Both the position numbers and the translations under genes were made by a program. The notes below the pieces were generated by a model. It did no database searches. It had not been told where the DNA came from and saw nothing but the letters and a program-made list of their open reading frames with translations. A stretch of DNA of 64,000 nucleotides from Streptomyces chryseus. Lineage in GTDB: Bacteria; Actinomycetota; Actinomycetes; Streptomycetales; Streptomycetaceae. The stretch covers positions 62,001-126,000 of the forward strand of contig NZ_BMVO01000001.1 in assembly GCF_014650755.1 (NCBI RefSeq), written 5' to 3'. Numbering within the stretch: position 1 is the stretch's first letter; every line of letters starts with the position of its first letter. Below, one piece after another: positions 42,392 to 50,285 of the stretch.

Positions 42392-44451
42392 CGGGACTCC
42401 TTGGTGAGACGGTTCCAGTCGGTGGTCACGGGCACCAGCCCGCCCCGCAGCCACACCGGCAGTTGGTCGCGGTGGTGCGCGTCGCCCGGTACGCCGGACG
42501 CGCCGAGCGGCACCACCCACAGGCTGTCCTCGCGGCGCGCGAGGTCCCACACGTAGCGGGCGGCCGGTCCGCGCGCGCACAGGTCGGTGACGCCGGGCAC
42601 GCTGGACGTGGACAGCACGCAGTCGTGGTCTCCCGCCACCCCCGGCCATCCGCCGGGCGGTGCGGAGGGCAGCGCCTGCCACGGCGCGAGGCGGTGTACG
42701 TCGCCCCAGGCCACCGGGGCCACGTCCGTCGCGGCGACCGCCTCGACGGCGGCCGCGACGACGGCGGGCCGGTCGATGCCCGGCAGCAGATGGGTCGTCA
42801 GCAGGGTCTCCAGCGCGAAGCCGACCCGCCCGGTGAGGGCGAGCCACGGCAGGAAGACGCCGGGATACGCCGGGTCCGCCACCGGCTCGGTCAGCGCGGC
42901 CAGCTCCGGGTGGGCGGCGATCCGCCGGACCACCTCCGTCCGTACGGCGGCGTAGACGGTGGCGTCGGTGCTGTCGGCCTCCATCCGGCGGTCCCAGCGC
43001 AGGAGGCGGTCCCGCAGCCGCGCCGCCCGCGCGCTGAGCCCTTCGAGGCCGGCGAGCAGCTCCAGCAGCGGCCGGGCGGACGCGAGATGCGTGTCGGTGT
43101 GCACGCCCGCCATCTCCCCGGCGGTCCACGCCTTCGACCCGCCGAGCAACTGCCCGATGCGGTCCGCCCGGTACGGCGGAGCGAACTCGACGCCGAGCGG
43201 CGCGGCCAGTCCGCGCTGGTTGGCCATCACGGCGACGCCGTCGACGTCCGCGCGGGGCAGCGGCAGGTCCTCACCGCGCCAGGTGTACGCCGCCTCCCAG
43301 GCGGGTACGACGCGCAGCCCGTTGTCCCGGTGGCGCAGCGGGACGCGGCCCGCGACCCGGTGCAGCAGGCCGCCCTCGGTGTCGGCGGCCTGGACGACGT
43401 TGACCGGCTCGACCCACCGCGCGAACGCCCGGTCCACGTCGGCGACGGTGCGGGCCCTGAGCAGCGCGGGCAGCGCGGCGAAGCCGAGGTCCCCGTACAC
43501 GCGCGTCGGGCAGCGCAGGCTGACCGTCAGGGCCTCGCCGGGGCCGCCGATGACGACAGGGCCGCGCTCCGTCTCGACGACCTCCGTATCGACCGGGTCG
43601 CCGCCCGCCACCTCGACGGTCTCGGTGTGGACGGCGGCGGGCCGCCATCCGTCGGGGCCGAGGGCCTCGACGCCTGCGCCGTCGGGTGTGCGCCGCAGGC
43701 GCTCCCGGTAGAGGTCCTGGTAGTCCGCCATGGCGTTGGTGATGGCCCACGCGACGGTGGAGGTGTGGCCGAAGTGGGCGATGCCGGGGACGCCGGGGAC
43801 GGCGAGGCCGACGACGTCGAACTCGGGGCAGGCGAGGCGTACCTGCTGGTAGACGCCCGGGTCCTCGATGAACCGGTGCGGGTCTCCGGCGATCAGCGCG
43901 GCGCCGGTGGCAGTGCGCTCGCCGGTGACGAGCCAGCCGTTGCTGCCGGCGGTGCCGGGGCCGTCGGTGGCGAACAGGCTGATCGCCTCGTCGCCGAGCC
44001 TGCGGGCGACCTCCTCGCGCCACAGCTTCGTGGGGAAGCCGGCGAAGAGGATGTGTGTGGCCAGCCAGATCCCGAGCGGCGTCCACGGCTGCCACGTTCC
44101 GGGGGCGAGTCCGGTGGCGGCGAACTCCGGGGCGCGGCGGGCCCCCTCGGCCAGCCCCGCGTTGACCCCGTCGACGTAGCGTGTGATCCAGGCGGCGGTG
44201 TCCGCGTCGAGGGCGCGGAAGCAGCGCCGGGCGGTGTCGTCCAGGCGGGACCTGCGGGCGAAGACGTCCCAGCCGACGGCGTCGGGGCCGAGGAAGGCGG
44301 CGGTGGTGCCCTGGGACCGGTGCCGCTCGACCTCGATCTGCCAGGCGCGGTCGGTGGCGGCGTTGCGGCCCTGCGCGAACGCGAGGTCGTGCGCGGTGGC
44401 GGCGCGGAGATGGGGGATTCCCCAGGCGTCCCGGAAGACCTCGGTGCTCAC
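42388..44451 (-). CDS. Penicillin-acylase-family Ntn hydrolase (DesG-like), iron-regulated
   Basis: 687 aa from a GTG. The self-cleaving Ntn nucleophile is S170 in GPGTAGSNGWLVTG, so a precursor with a chain of about 169 residues and a second of about 518 is expected. Other family segments are FRDAWGIPHLRAATAHDLAFAQG, HFGHTSTVAWAITNAMADYQDLYRER and VMANQRG. No signal peptide is seen, so it probably stays inside the cell, unlike periplasmic PvdQ. An iron box lies 27 bp upstream of the start. The likely role is acyl transfer or hydrolysis on a siderophore or its acyl donor. Confidence 0.84.
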   Translation of the reverse strand: MSTEVFRDAWGIPHLRAATAHDLAFAQGRNAATDRAWQIEVERHRSQGTTAAFLGPDAVGWDVFARRSRLDDTARRCFRALDADTAAWITRYVDGVNAGLAEGARRAPEFAATGLAPGTWQPWTPLGIWLATHILFAGFPTKLWREEVARRLGDEAISLFATDGPGTAGSNGWLVTGERTATGAALIAGDPHRFIEDPGVYQQVRLACPEFDVVGLAVPGVPGIAHFGHTSTVAWAITNAMADYQDLYRERLRRTPDGAGVEALGPDGWRPAAVHTETVEVAGGDPVDTEVVETERGPVVIGGPGEALTVSLRCPTRVYGDLGFAALPALLRARTVADVDRAFARWVEPVNVVQAADTEGGLLHRVAGRVPLRHRDNGLRVVPAWEAAYTWRGEDLPLPRADVDGVAVMANQRGLAAPLGVEFAPPYRADRIGQLLGGSKAWTAGEMAGVHTDTHLASARPLLELLAGLEGLSARAARLRDRLLRWDRRMEADSTDATVYAAVRTEVVRRIAAHPELAALTEPVADPAYPGVFLPWLALTGRVGFALETLLTTHLLPGIDRPAVVAAAVEAVAATDVAPVAWGDVHRLAPWQALPSAPPGGWPGVAGDHDCVLSTSSVPGVTDLCARGPAARYVWDLARREDSLWVVPLGASGVPGDAHHRDQLPVWLRGGLVPVTTDWNRLTKESR

Positions 44452-44477
44452 GTTGTTCCCATCCGATTCCACTGGCT

Positions 44478-44496
44478 TTAGGTAAGGCTGGCCTAA
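44478..44496. promoter_or_regulatory. Iron box (DmdR/IdeR-type operator)
   Basis: TTAGGTAAGGCTGGCCTAA matches the 19-bp actinobacterial iron-box consensus TTAGGTTAGGCTAACCTAA at 16 positions. It ends 27 bp before the acylase GTG and overlaps where its promoter should be, which predicts repression of the acylase-acetyltransferase pair when iron is plentiful. Confidence 0.82.
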
Positions 44497-44573
44497 CTTA
44501 AAGCACGCCCCGCCTGGGAACCAACCCGGGGTCGCCCTCCGGGGCGCCGCGCGGGCCACGGGCCGCCACCCCC

Positions 44574-45749
44574 TCACACCCTCCGCAGGGCGGAGCGTAC
44601 GAGCCCCAGGTCGTCGTCGGATGCCAGACCCGCGTGGTACAGCCGCAGTTCGGTCGCTCCGAGGGCGGCCGCGCGGGCGGCGTCCCGGGCGAGCGTGGCG
44701 GGGCTCGCGCCCAGGCCCGCGACGATGCCGAAGTTGGCGGCCACGACGGTCGCGCCTCCCGGGCGGCGGTGTTCCGCGAAGGATGCGAGCAGCTGCGGCC
44801 CCCCGGCGCAGGGCACCACCACCCCGTCCGCGACGCCGAGGATGTGCCGGGGCCCGACCCCGGCGTTCGCCCCGCAGTGGTACGCCGAGGGGTCGGCGTG
44901 CAGCAGCACCTGGAAGCCGGGGGGTGCGGCGGCCCGTACGGCCGCGACGGCCGCTTCCTGGAGCGCACGGGCGGCCCGGATGCGCCACGCGAGGGTCGCG
45001 GCGGCGACTTCGGCGCCCAGCAGCTTCTCGACGGACGGCCATCCGGCGTCGGCGGACCCGGTGGCCCAGACCGGGCCGAGTGCGCTGCGTACGGCCTCCC
45101 GCAACGCGGTGGCGTCCAGGCCGTGTTCGCCGTACCCCGTCCCGCAGTCGGGGCAGAAGCAGAGCGACATCAGGTACTGCGCCGCGTCGCCGAGCTCCAC
45201 ACCGGCGGTCTTGTCGTGGGCGTGCAGATGGGCGAGGCCGTACCAGCCGCACGACTCCAGCTCGGTGCCGCGCGTTCCGGGACGTACGGCCGCCTCCGCC
45301 GCGAGGCCGGTGAGGTAGGCACGGACGGCTGGCTGGGCGATGCAGGGCGCCCAGGGGTAGCGGTCGCCGTACGCGTTGACGACGGAGGTGTCCGGACGCT
45401 CGGCGCCGAGGCGGGAGTTGTGGGCGAGGACGACCCAGGAGTGGACGTCGAGCCCGGCCGCCGCGAGCGCCGCGGCCGCCTCGCCGTACGGGTCGGCGGT
45501 GGACGCCCAGTCCCCGGCGGCGTACGGCCGAAGGCTCCGCCCCGTCCAGCGGGCTTCGTCCACGGGGTAGAGCACGGCGGCGTGTTCGGCGGTGACGATC
45601 CGGTGGCGGGGGTGGCGCGGGGTGAGCGCCCGGGTCGAGTGGTAGGCGGACGCGAGGGTGACCTGCTGGACGCCGAGGTCCGCGACGCGGGCCGCCGCGT
45701 CGGGGTCGCCGACGACGTCCCACGGGTAGAGGAAGGCGCCGGCCCTCAC
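44574..45749 (-). CDS. Uncharacterised protein coupled to the sugar-acid dehydratase gene
   Basis: 391 aa, GTG start overlapping the dehydratase stop (GTGA). The start MRAGAFLYPWDVVGDPDAAARVADLGVQQVTLASAYH and alternating alpha/beta segments suggest a TIM-barrel, possibly hydrolase-like. There is a compact Cys cluster SLCFCPDCGTGYGEHG near residue 200 that may bind metal. Charged pairs such as LESCGWYGLAHLHAHDK could be part of an active site. No family is recognised. Operon position suggests uronate or oligouronide metabolism. Confidence 0.65.
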   Translation of the reverse strand: MRAGAFLYPWDVVGDPDAAARVADLGVQQVTLASAYHSTRALTPRHPRHRIVTAEHAAVLYPVDEARWTGRSLRPYAAGDWASTADPYGEAAAALAAAGLDVHSWVVLAHNSRLGAERPDTSVVNAYGDRYPWAPCIAQPAVRAYLTGLAAEAAVRPGTRGTELESCGWYGLAHLHAHDKTAGVELGDAAQYLMSLCFCPDCGTGYGEHGLDATALREAVRSALGPVWATGSADAGWPSVEKLLGAEVAAATLAWRIRAARALQEAAVAAVRAAAPPGFQVLLHADPSAYHCGANAGVGPRHILGVADGVVVPCAGGPQLLASFAEHRRPGGATVVAANFGIVAGLGASPATLARDAARAAALGATELRLYHAGLASDDDLGLVRSALRRV

Positions 45750-46699
45750 GCGCGCCCACCGCCGCCGGGGGCGCCGATCAGGGCCCGGCCGCGCTCGATG
45801 AGCTCGGCCAGCGCCTCGACGTGCGCGGGGTCGGGTTCGCTGAGCGGCGGCCGCACTTCGCCGACGTCCAGGCCCCTCAGGCGCACGCCCGCCTTGACGA
45901 GCGAGACGGCGTAGCCGCGGCCGAGGCCGCGCAGGGCGACGAGCGGGGCGTAGAAGCCGTCGAGCAGGCGGTTGACGGTGTCGTCGTCGCCGGTGTTCAG
46001 GGCCCGGTGGAAGGCGAGGGCGATGTCGGGGGCGAAGCAGAAGACGGCGGAGGAGTAGAGGGTGACGCCGATGCCCCGGTAGGCGAGGCCGGTGAGTTCG
46101 GCGGTGGGCAGGCCGTTGAAGTAGAGGAAGGGGTGCCCGGGGGGCAGTTCGCTCCGTACGGCGCTGATGATCCGCTGCATCAGCCCGAGGTCGCCGTGAC
46201 CGTCCTTGAGCCCGATGACGCCGGGCACCCGGGCGAGTTCGACGACGGCGGCGGGGGTGAAGACGGCGTTGTCACGCTGGTAGACGATCACGTCGAGTGA
46301 GGTGGCGGCGGCCAGTTCGGTGTAGTGGCGCAGCAGTCCCCGCTGGTCGGCGGCGACCAGGTACGGGGGCATGGCGAGCAGCCCGTCCGCGCCCGCATCC
46401 TCGGCGGCCCGCGCGTACTGGACGGCCAGCGCCGTGCCGTAGCCGGCGCCGGCGACGACGGGGACCCGCCCGGCCGCCTCCTCGACGGCGGCGGCCACGC
46501 AGGTACGGAACTCCTCGGGTGTCAGGGCGTGGAACTCGCCGGTGCCGCAGCAGGCGAAGACGGCGGCGGCGCCGTCCTCGATGCCCGCGCGTACGTGGGC
46601 GCGGAAGGCGTCGACGTCGAGGGCGCCGTCCGGCCCGTACGCGGTGACGGGGAAGAAGAGCAGGCCGTCGAGTCGGCCGGCGAGCGGGGCTGAGGTCAC
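45746..46699 (-). CDS. 5-dehydro-4-deoxyglucarate dehydratase (KdgD-like)
   Basis: 317 aa, DapA/NAL superfamily TIM-barrel. Diagnostic segments are GLLFFPVTAYGPDG, CCGTGEFHALTPEE, VIVYQRDNAVF, GLKDGHGDLGLMQ with the Schiff-base Lys, FNGLPTAELTGLAY and TLYSSAVFCFAP. This pattern marks enzymes that dehydrate and decarboxylate 5-dehydro-4-deoxyglucarate to 2-oxoglutarate semialdehyde, not lysine-pathway DapA. I start at GTG 46699 with GGGAG 6 bases upstream rather than at the first GTG (46720). It is divergent from uronate dehydrogenase. Confidence 0.84.
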   Translation of the reverse strand: MTSAPLAGRLDGLLFFPVTAYGPDGALDVDAFRAHVRAGIEDGAAAVFACCGTGEFHALTPEEFRTCVAAAVEEAAGRVPVVAGAGYGTALAVQYARAAEDAGADGLLAMPPYLVAADQRGLLRHYTELAAATSLDVIVYQRDNAVFTPAAVVELARVPGVIGLKDGHGDLGLMQRIISAVRSELPPGHPFLYFNGLPTAELTGLAYRGIGVTLYSSAVFCFAPDIALAFHRALNTGDDDTVNRLLDGFYAPLVALRGLGRGYAVSLVKAGVRLRGLDVGEVRPPLSEPDPAHVEALAELIERGRALIGAPGGGGRA

Positions 46700-46833
46700 G
46701 GGCGCTCCCTGTGCGTGCACAATTATGATCCGCGTCTATATCCCTGAACGCCGTCACGCTAAAGCAGCCACCTGGGGGCGGTCAAGACAAGAAACGCCAA
46801 GCGGGAGACGGATTGCGCGCCTCCGCGCGACAC

Positions 46834-46863
46834 TTGACGGGGCTCGCCGCCGCTCCCTAGCGT
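46834..46863 (+). promoter_or_regulatory. Candidate promoter for the uronate dehydrogenase gene
   Basis: TTGACG (46834-46839) and TAGCGT (46858-46863) are separated by 18 bp, about 60 bp before the ATG. The 224-bp divergent region between the dehydratase and dehydrogenase starts also has a TGTCCACACATGTG stretch that could bind a regulator. Confidence 0.5.
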
Positions 46864-46922
46864 GTCCACACATGTGAATCCGGTCCACGGATACGTACTA
46901 CGCTGCCCGAGGAGACCCGCCG

Positions 46923-47732
46923 ATGCCCGCACCCCGCACCGTCCTGCTGACCGGCGCCGCCGGAGGCGTCGGCACCCTGATGCGCGGCCTCCTGCCGGCG
47001 TACGGCTACACCCTGCGCCTCTTCGACGCCACGCCCATAGACGGCGAACCGGACGCGGTCACCGCCGATCTGGCGGACAAGGAGGCGCTGCGCGAGGCGG
47101 TGCGCGGCGTCGACGCGGTCATCCATCTCGCGGGCATCTCACTGGAGGCCCCCTTCGAGAAGATCCTGCGCGCCAACATCGAGGGGACGTACAACCTCTA
47201 CGAGGCCGCCCGCGCGCAGGGCGTGCGGCGGATGGTCTTCGCCTCGTCCAACCACGCGATCGGCTTCACCCCGGTGCCCGCCCAGGGCGCACCGCTGATC
47301 CCCGTCGGCGCTCCGCACCGCCCCGACACCTTCTACGGCCTGTCGAAGGCCTTCGGCGAGGACCTGGCGCAGCTCTACTGGGACCTGCACGGCATCGAGA
47401 CCGTGTCGGTGCGGATCGGCTCCTGCTTCATGGAGCCCACCTCGGTCCGGATGCTGTCGATCTGGCTGAGCCCGGGGGACGGCGCCCGCCTCTTCCACGC
47501 CGCGCTCACCGCCGAGGACGTGGGCCACACCGTCGTCCACGGGTCCTCCGCGAACACCCGCCTGTGGTGGGACCTGGACTCCGCGCGGGCCATCGGTTAC
47601 GAGCCGCAGGACGACTCCGAGCAGTACGCGGAGAAGCTCGTCGCGGACCAGGGCGAACTGGACCCGTCCCACCCCGACCACGCGCACCTGGGCGGACCGT
47701 TCTGCACCGACCCGCCCCAGTGGCCCTACTGA
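46923..47732 (+). CDS. udh: Uronate dehydrogenase (NAD-dependent)
   Basis: 269 aa extended short-chain dehydrogenase. It begins TVLLTGAAGGVGTLMRGLL (NAD Rossmann motif), has ASSNHAIGF and the catalytic Y138-GLS-K142, and ends with DSEQYAEKLV. The SSNHxIGF segment is typical of uronate dehydrogenases, which oxidise D-glucuronate or D-galacturonate to the aldarolactone. GAGGAGA precedes the ATG. Its divergent neighbour encodes the dehydratase for a later step, and the final dehydrogenase is at 29414-30943. NAD-epimerase is the less likely reading. Confidence 0.84.
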   Translation: MPAPRTVLLTGAAGGVGTLMRGLLPAYGYTLRLFDATPIDGEPDAVTADLADKEALREAVRGVDAVIHLAGISLEAPFEKILRANIEGTYNLYEAARAQGVRRMVFASSNHAIGFTPVPAQGAPLIPVGAPHRPDTFYGLSKAFGEDLAQLYWDLHGIETVSVRIGSCFMEPTSVRMLSIWLSPGDGARLFHAALTAEDVGHTVVHGSSANTRLWWDLDSARAIGYEPQDDSEQYAEKLVADQGELDPSHPDHAHLGGPFCTDPPQWPY

Positions 47733-47796
47733 CGGCGCCGGGCCCGCACGGCCGGCCGGCGGAGAATACGGCGACGGGGGCGGGCACCATACGGTC

Positions 47797-48015
47797 ATGC
47801 CACGCCCCCACGGATTCAGGTACGAGCGGTTCGCCGACGGCACCGTCGCGATCACCCACCACAGACGCCCCGCGGGCACCCTGCGGGGCGCTCGCGCGCA
47901 GAGGTTCCTCGCCGAGGCCGAGGCGGGCGACGGCCAGCTGGTCATGGCGCGCTGGACCGGGGCGTACAAACACGGCAACGAGCGGGTGGCGAAGAATCAC
48001 CCGCGCAACGGGTGA
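47797..48015 (+). CDS. Small conserved actinobacterial protein
   Basis: 72 aa, one compact domain: HGFRYERFADGTVAITHHRRPAGTLRGARAQRFLAEAEAGDGQLVMARWTG, then a basic tail with His and Asn. I have seen this kind of protein often annotated as hypothetical in Streptomyces; its function is unknown. It sits 64 bp after udh and 43 bp before the TerD gene. Confidence 0.65.
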   Translation: MPRPHGFRYERFADGTVAITHHRRPAGTLRGARAQRFLAEAEAGDGQLVMARWTGAYKHGNERVAKNHPRNG

Positions 48016-48058
48016 CGGGCAAGGGAACGGCAAAGCCGCCTCGGTCGTTAGCTTTGGC

Positions 48059-49264
48059 ATGACCGCAATGACCCCCGGCTCGAACATCCCGCTCCCCACC
48101 GCCCGCGTGGCCGTGGATGTCGCCGCCCCCGTGCGGCTCGACGTATCGGGCCTGCTGCTCACCGCCGACGGCAAGGTCCGCTCGGACGACGACTTCATCT
48201 TCTACAACCAGCCCACAGGCCCCGGCGTCACCTACCGCTCCGGCGGCGGCACCGCACCGGACGCCATCGTGGTCGACACCGCCGCGGTCCCGCCGGGCAT
48301 CGAGAAGATCGTGGTGACGGCGAGCCCGGACGCCGCCGGGCAGACCTTCCAGGGCGTCGAGCCCACCGCCACGGTGCGGGGCGACGACGGCGCCGCCATC
48401 GCGACGTTCACCCCGCCGCAGCTCGGCTCCGAGACGGCACTGGTGATCGTGGAGATCTATCTCCGCAACGGCGCGTGGAAGGTGCGCGCGGTGGGCCAGG
48501 GTTACGCCAACGGGCTGGCCGGCATCGCCACGGACTTCGGCGTCTCGGTGGAGGAGCCCGCCGCCCCGACGCCCGCCCAGGCCCCCGTGGCCCCTCCGGC
48601 GCCCGTGGCGGCCGACCCGCGGGTCGCGGCCGCCCCCGCCGCGCCCGTGACTCCCGCCGCCCCGCCGGCGCCCCCCGCCGCGAGCGGCAAGGTGAACCTC
48701 GACAAGGGCCGGGTCAGCCTCCAGAAGAACCAGACGGTCTCGCTGGTCAAGGGCGGTCGTCCGCTGCTCTCCCAGGTCAAGATGGGCCTCGGCTGGGAGC
48801 CGGCGTTCCGGGGCAAGGACATCGACCTGGACGCGTCCGTCATCGCGTACGACGGGTCACGCAAGCACATCGACAGCTGCTACTTCGGCAAGCTGTCGAT
48901 CCTGAGCGGCGCGATCAAGCACTCCGGCGACAACCTCACCGGCGAGGGCGCGGGCGACGACGAGGTCATCACCGTCGATCTCGGCCGCATCCCGCCGGAG
49001 GCCACGGGCCTGGTGTTCACGGTGAACTCCTTCACGGGGCAGAAGTTCACCGAGGTGGCCAAGGCCTACTGCCGACTGCTGGACGCGGCGACCGGTGAGG
49101 AACTGGTCCGCTTCGACCTGACGGGCGCCGAGCCGCAGACGGGAGTGATGATGGCAAAGCTGATCAAGCAGTTCTCTGGCGAATGGGAAATGACCGCGAT
49201 GGGCGACTTCGTGAAGAGTCGCACCGTTCGCGGCATGGTCAAGCCGGCAGCCCAGGCCCTCTAG
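48059..49264 (+). CDS. Double-domain TerD-family protein
   Basis: 401 aa. Two TerD-like domains (residues 1-165 and 215-395) are joined by a Pro/Ala linker of about 45 residues. Domain 1 has SDDDFIFYNQP and VEIYLRNGAWKVRAVGQGYANGL; domain 2 has LSQVKMGLGWEP, DLDASVIAYD and VITVDLGRIPPEA. TerD domains bind calcium and occur in tellurite and chemical-stress systems; in Streptomyces they affect development. No terABC partner is nearby. The ATG at 48059 is used; a second ATG three codons later is possible. Confidence 0.87.
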   Translation: MTAMTPGSNIPLPTARVAVDVAAPVRLDVSGLLLTADGKVRSDDDFIFYNQPTGPGVTYRSGGGTAPDAIVVDTAAVPPGIEKIVVTASPDAAGQTFQGVEPTATVRGDDGAAIATFTPPQLGSETALVIVEIYLRNGAWKVRAVGQGYANGLAGIATDFGVSVEEPAAPTPAQAPVAPPAPVAADPRVAAAPAAPVTPAAPPAPPAASGKVNLDKGRVSLQKNQTVSLVKGGRPLLSQVKMGLGWEPAFRGKDIDLDASVIAYDGSRKHIDSCYFGKLSILSGAIKHSGDNLTGEGAGDDEVITVDLGRIPPEATGLVFTVNSFTGQKFTEVAKAYCRLLDAATGEELVRFDLTGAEPQTGVMMAKLIKQFSGEWEMTAMGDFVKSRTVRGMVKPAAQAL

Positions 49265-49283
49265 CGCTCGTACGCGGGCAGGG

Positions 49284-49511
49284 CTAGAGCTTGGTCAGTT
49301 TGGTGAAGGGGCTCAGGATGCGGCCCTGTCGCCCGGCGAAGTCGATGAGAACGGCCGCCTCGCCTTCGACGGCGACGACCCTCCCGAGTCCGAACTGGTC
49401 GTGCGAAACCCGGTCGCCCACCTCGAAGACCTCAATCGGGGGGGCGTCCGCGGCGGGGACGTTGAAGGGACTGGACGGCAGGTAGCGCCGGGCTCCGGCT
49501 GACTTTGTCAT
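49284..49511 (-). CDS. Small Tudor/KOW-like protein
   Basis: 75 aa. The core VFEVGDRVSHDQFGLGRVVAVEGEAAVLIDFAGRQGRI closely resembles the C-terminal Tudor-like domain of UvrD/PcrA helicases, which binds RNA polymerase, and also CarD-like SH3 folds. The frame is open upstream, but the ATG at 49511 is preferred. A TACTCT hexamer ends 6 bases before it, the spacing of a leaderless transcript. Its stop codon and that of the convergent TerD gene lie in the arms of one 7-bp hairpin (49259-49289). Confidence 0.7.
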   Translation of the reverse strand: MTKSAGARRYLPSSPFNVPAADAPPIEVFEVGDRVSHDQFGLGRVVAVEGEAAVLIDFAGRQGRILSPFTKLTKL

Positions 49512-50285
49512 TAGTTGAGAGTATGCGCCCCGCGAGGCCGCCACGCCATGCCCGTCCATGATCACTTCGCCCGGAGCCGGTCGGCGGCCGTGTCCGGCCC
49601 GGGCGGCGGCACCCCGTGGATCGCCCGGCCCACAAGGCCAGAGGCCGTGTGCGGCGCAGCGGTTGCGCACGCAGCGTGACCGGGCCGGCACCGGCGAAAT
49701 TCACAGGGAAGACGGAAGTCTCCGCCACCGAAAGGCCGGTCTCCGGTCCCGTCGCCGGGCCCCGTCGCCGGGCGCGGCCCGCTCGTCGGCGGCGACAACC
49801 GGGCGCCGAGCAGGCGCCGAACACACGACGAACACACGTGCCCGTCCCCAAGGACTCTGCGGCGAAACGAAATTGGCGACACCGGGCAGAAAGGACGCCC
49901 GGGAAAAGCCCGACGGGAGTGGGAAATGCAGGCGAATTCCCAAGGGAAGCCCCGCGCGAAACACGGGCGCCGACCGCCGTCCCGGCCGTGGACAAGCCGC
50001 ATAACCGCTGATCAGAGGCCCTGATCTCGTCGCTCTCCGGAGCCGGCGACTCCATGCGCGGACTCCGCTCGGCGCCGGGGAATCATCCGGTGCCCGCCCA
50101 CCGGAAAACCACGCCCAGGCGACCGGAGTTCCACGGTGGCGGTGGCGTCAATTCGTGCGGTACGGGAAGCCTGAAGGCCAGTTGTTTTCCCCGGGACGCA
50201 ACCGCCCGGCCGCCGGACGCGTCGCAGAGGGCGTCCGGGACACTGGGTCACGATCACGATCACGTACGACCGGAGGGACCACGGC
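49512..50285. other. 774-bp stretch without a recognisable gene
   Basis: Several overlapping frames are open on both strands, but none has convincing codon bias, a ribosome site or protein-like sequence. The part at 49860-49960 is purine-rich and less GC-rich. A GATCAG-N5-CTGATC dyad lies at 50010-50026, and TCACGA is repeated in tandem at 50248-50265 just before the kinase gene. It probably contains promoter elements of the kinase gene and perhaps an RNA; no riboswitch consensus was recognised. Confidence 0.5.

Noticed and set aside
42463..44481. 672-codon plus-strand frame
   Set aside because: Antisense to the penicillin-acylase gene, which has the GSN nucleophile and family segments; the reverse frame is Gly/Arg-rich.
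45746..46699. Annotation of this gene as lysine-pathway dapA
   Set aside because: YQRDN, GLPTAEL and YSSAVF segments, and the uronate dehydrogenase neighbour, fit 5-dehydro-4-deoxyglucarate dehydratase better.
49558..50004. 148-codon plus-strand frame in the gap after the Tudor-like gene
   Set aside because: No ribosome site, irregular codon bias and low-complexity basic product; overlapping frames on both strands are equally open.
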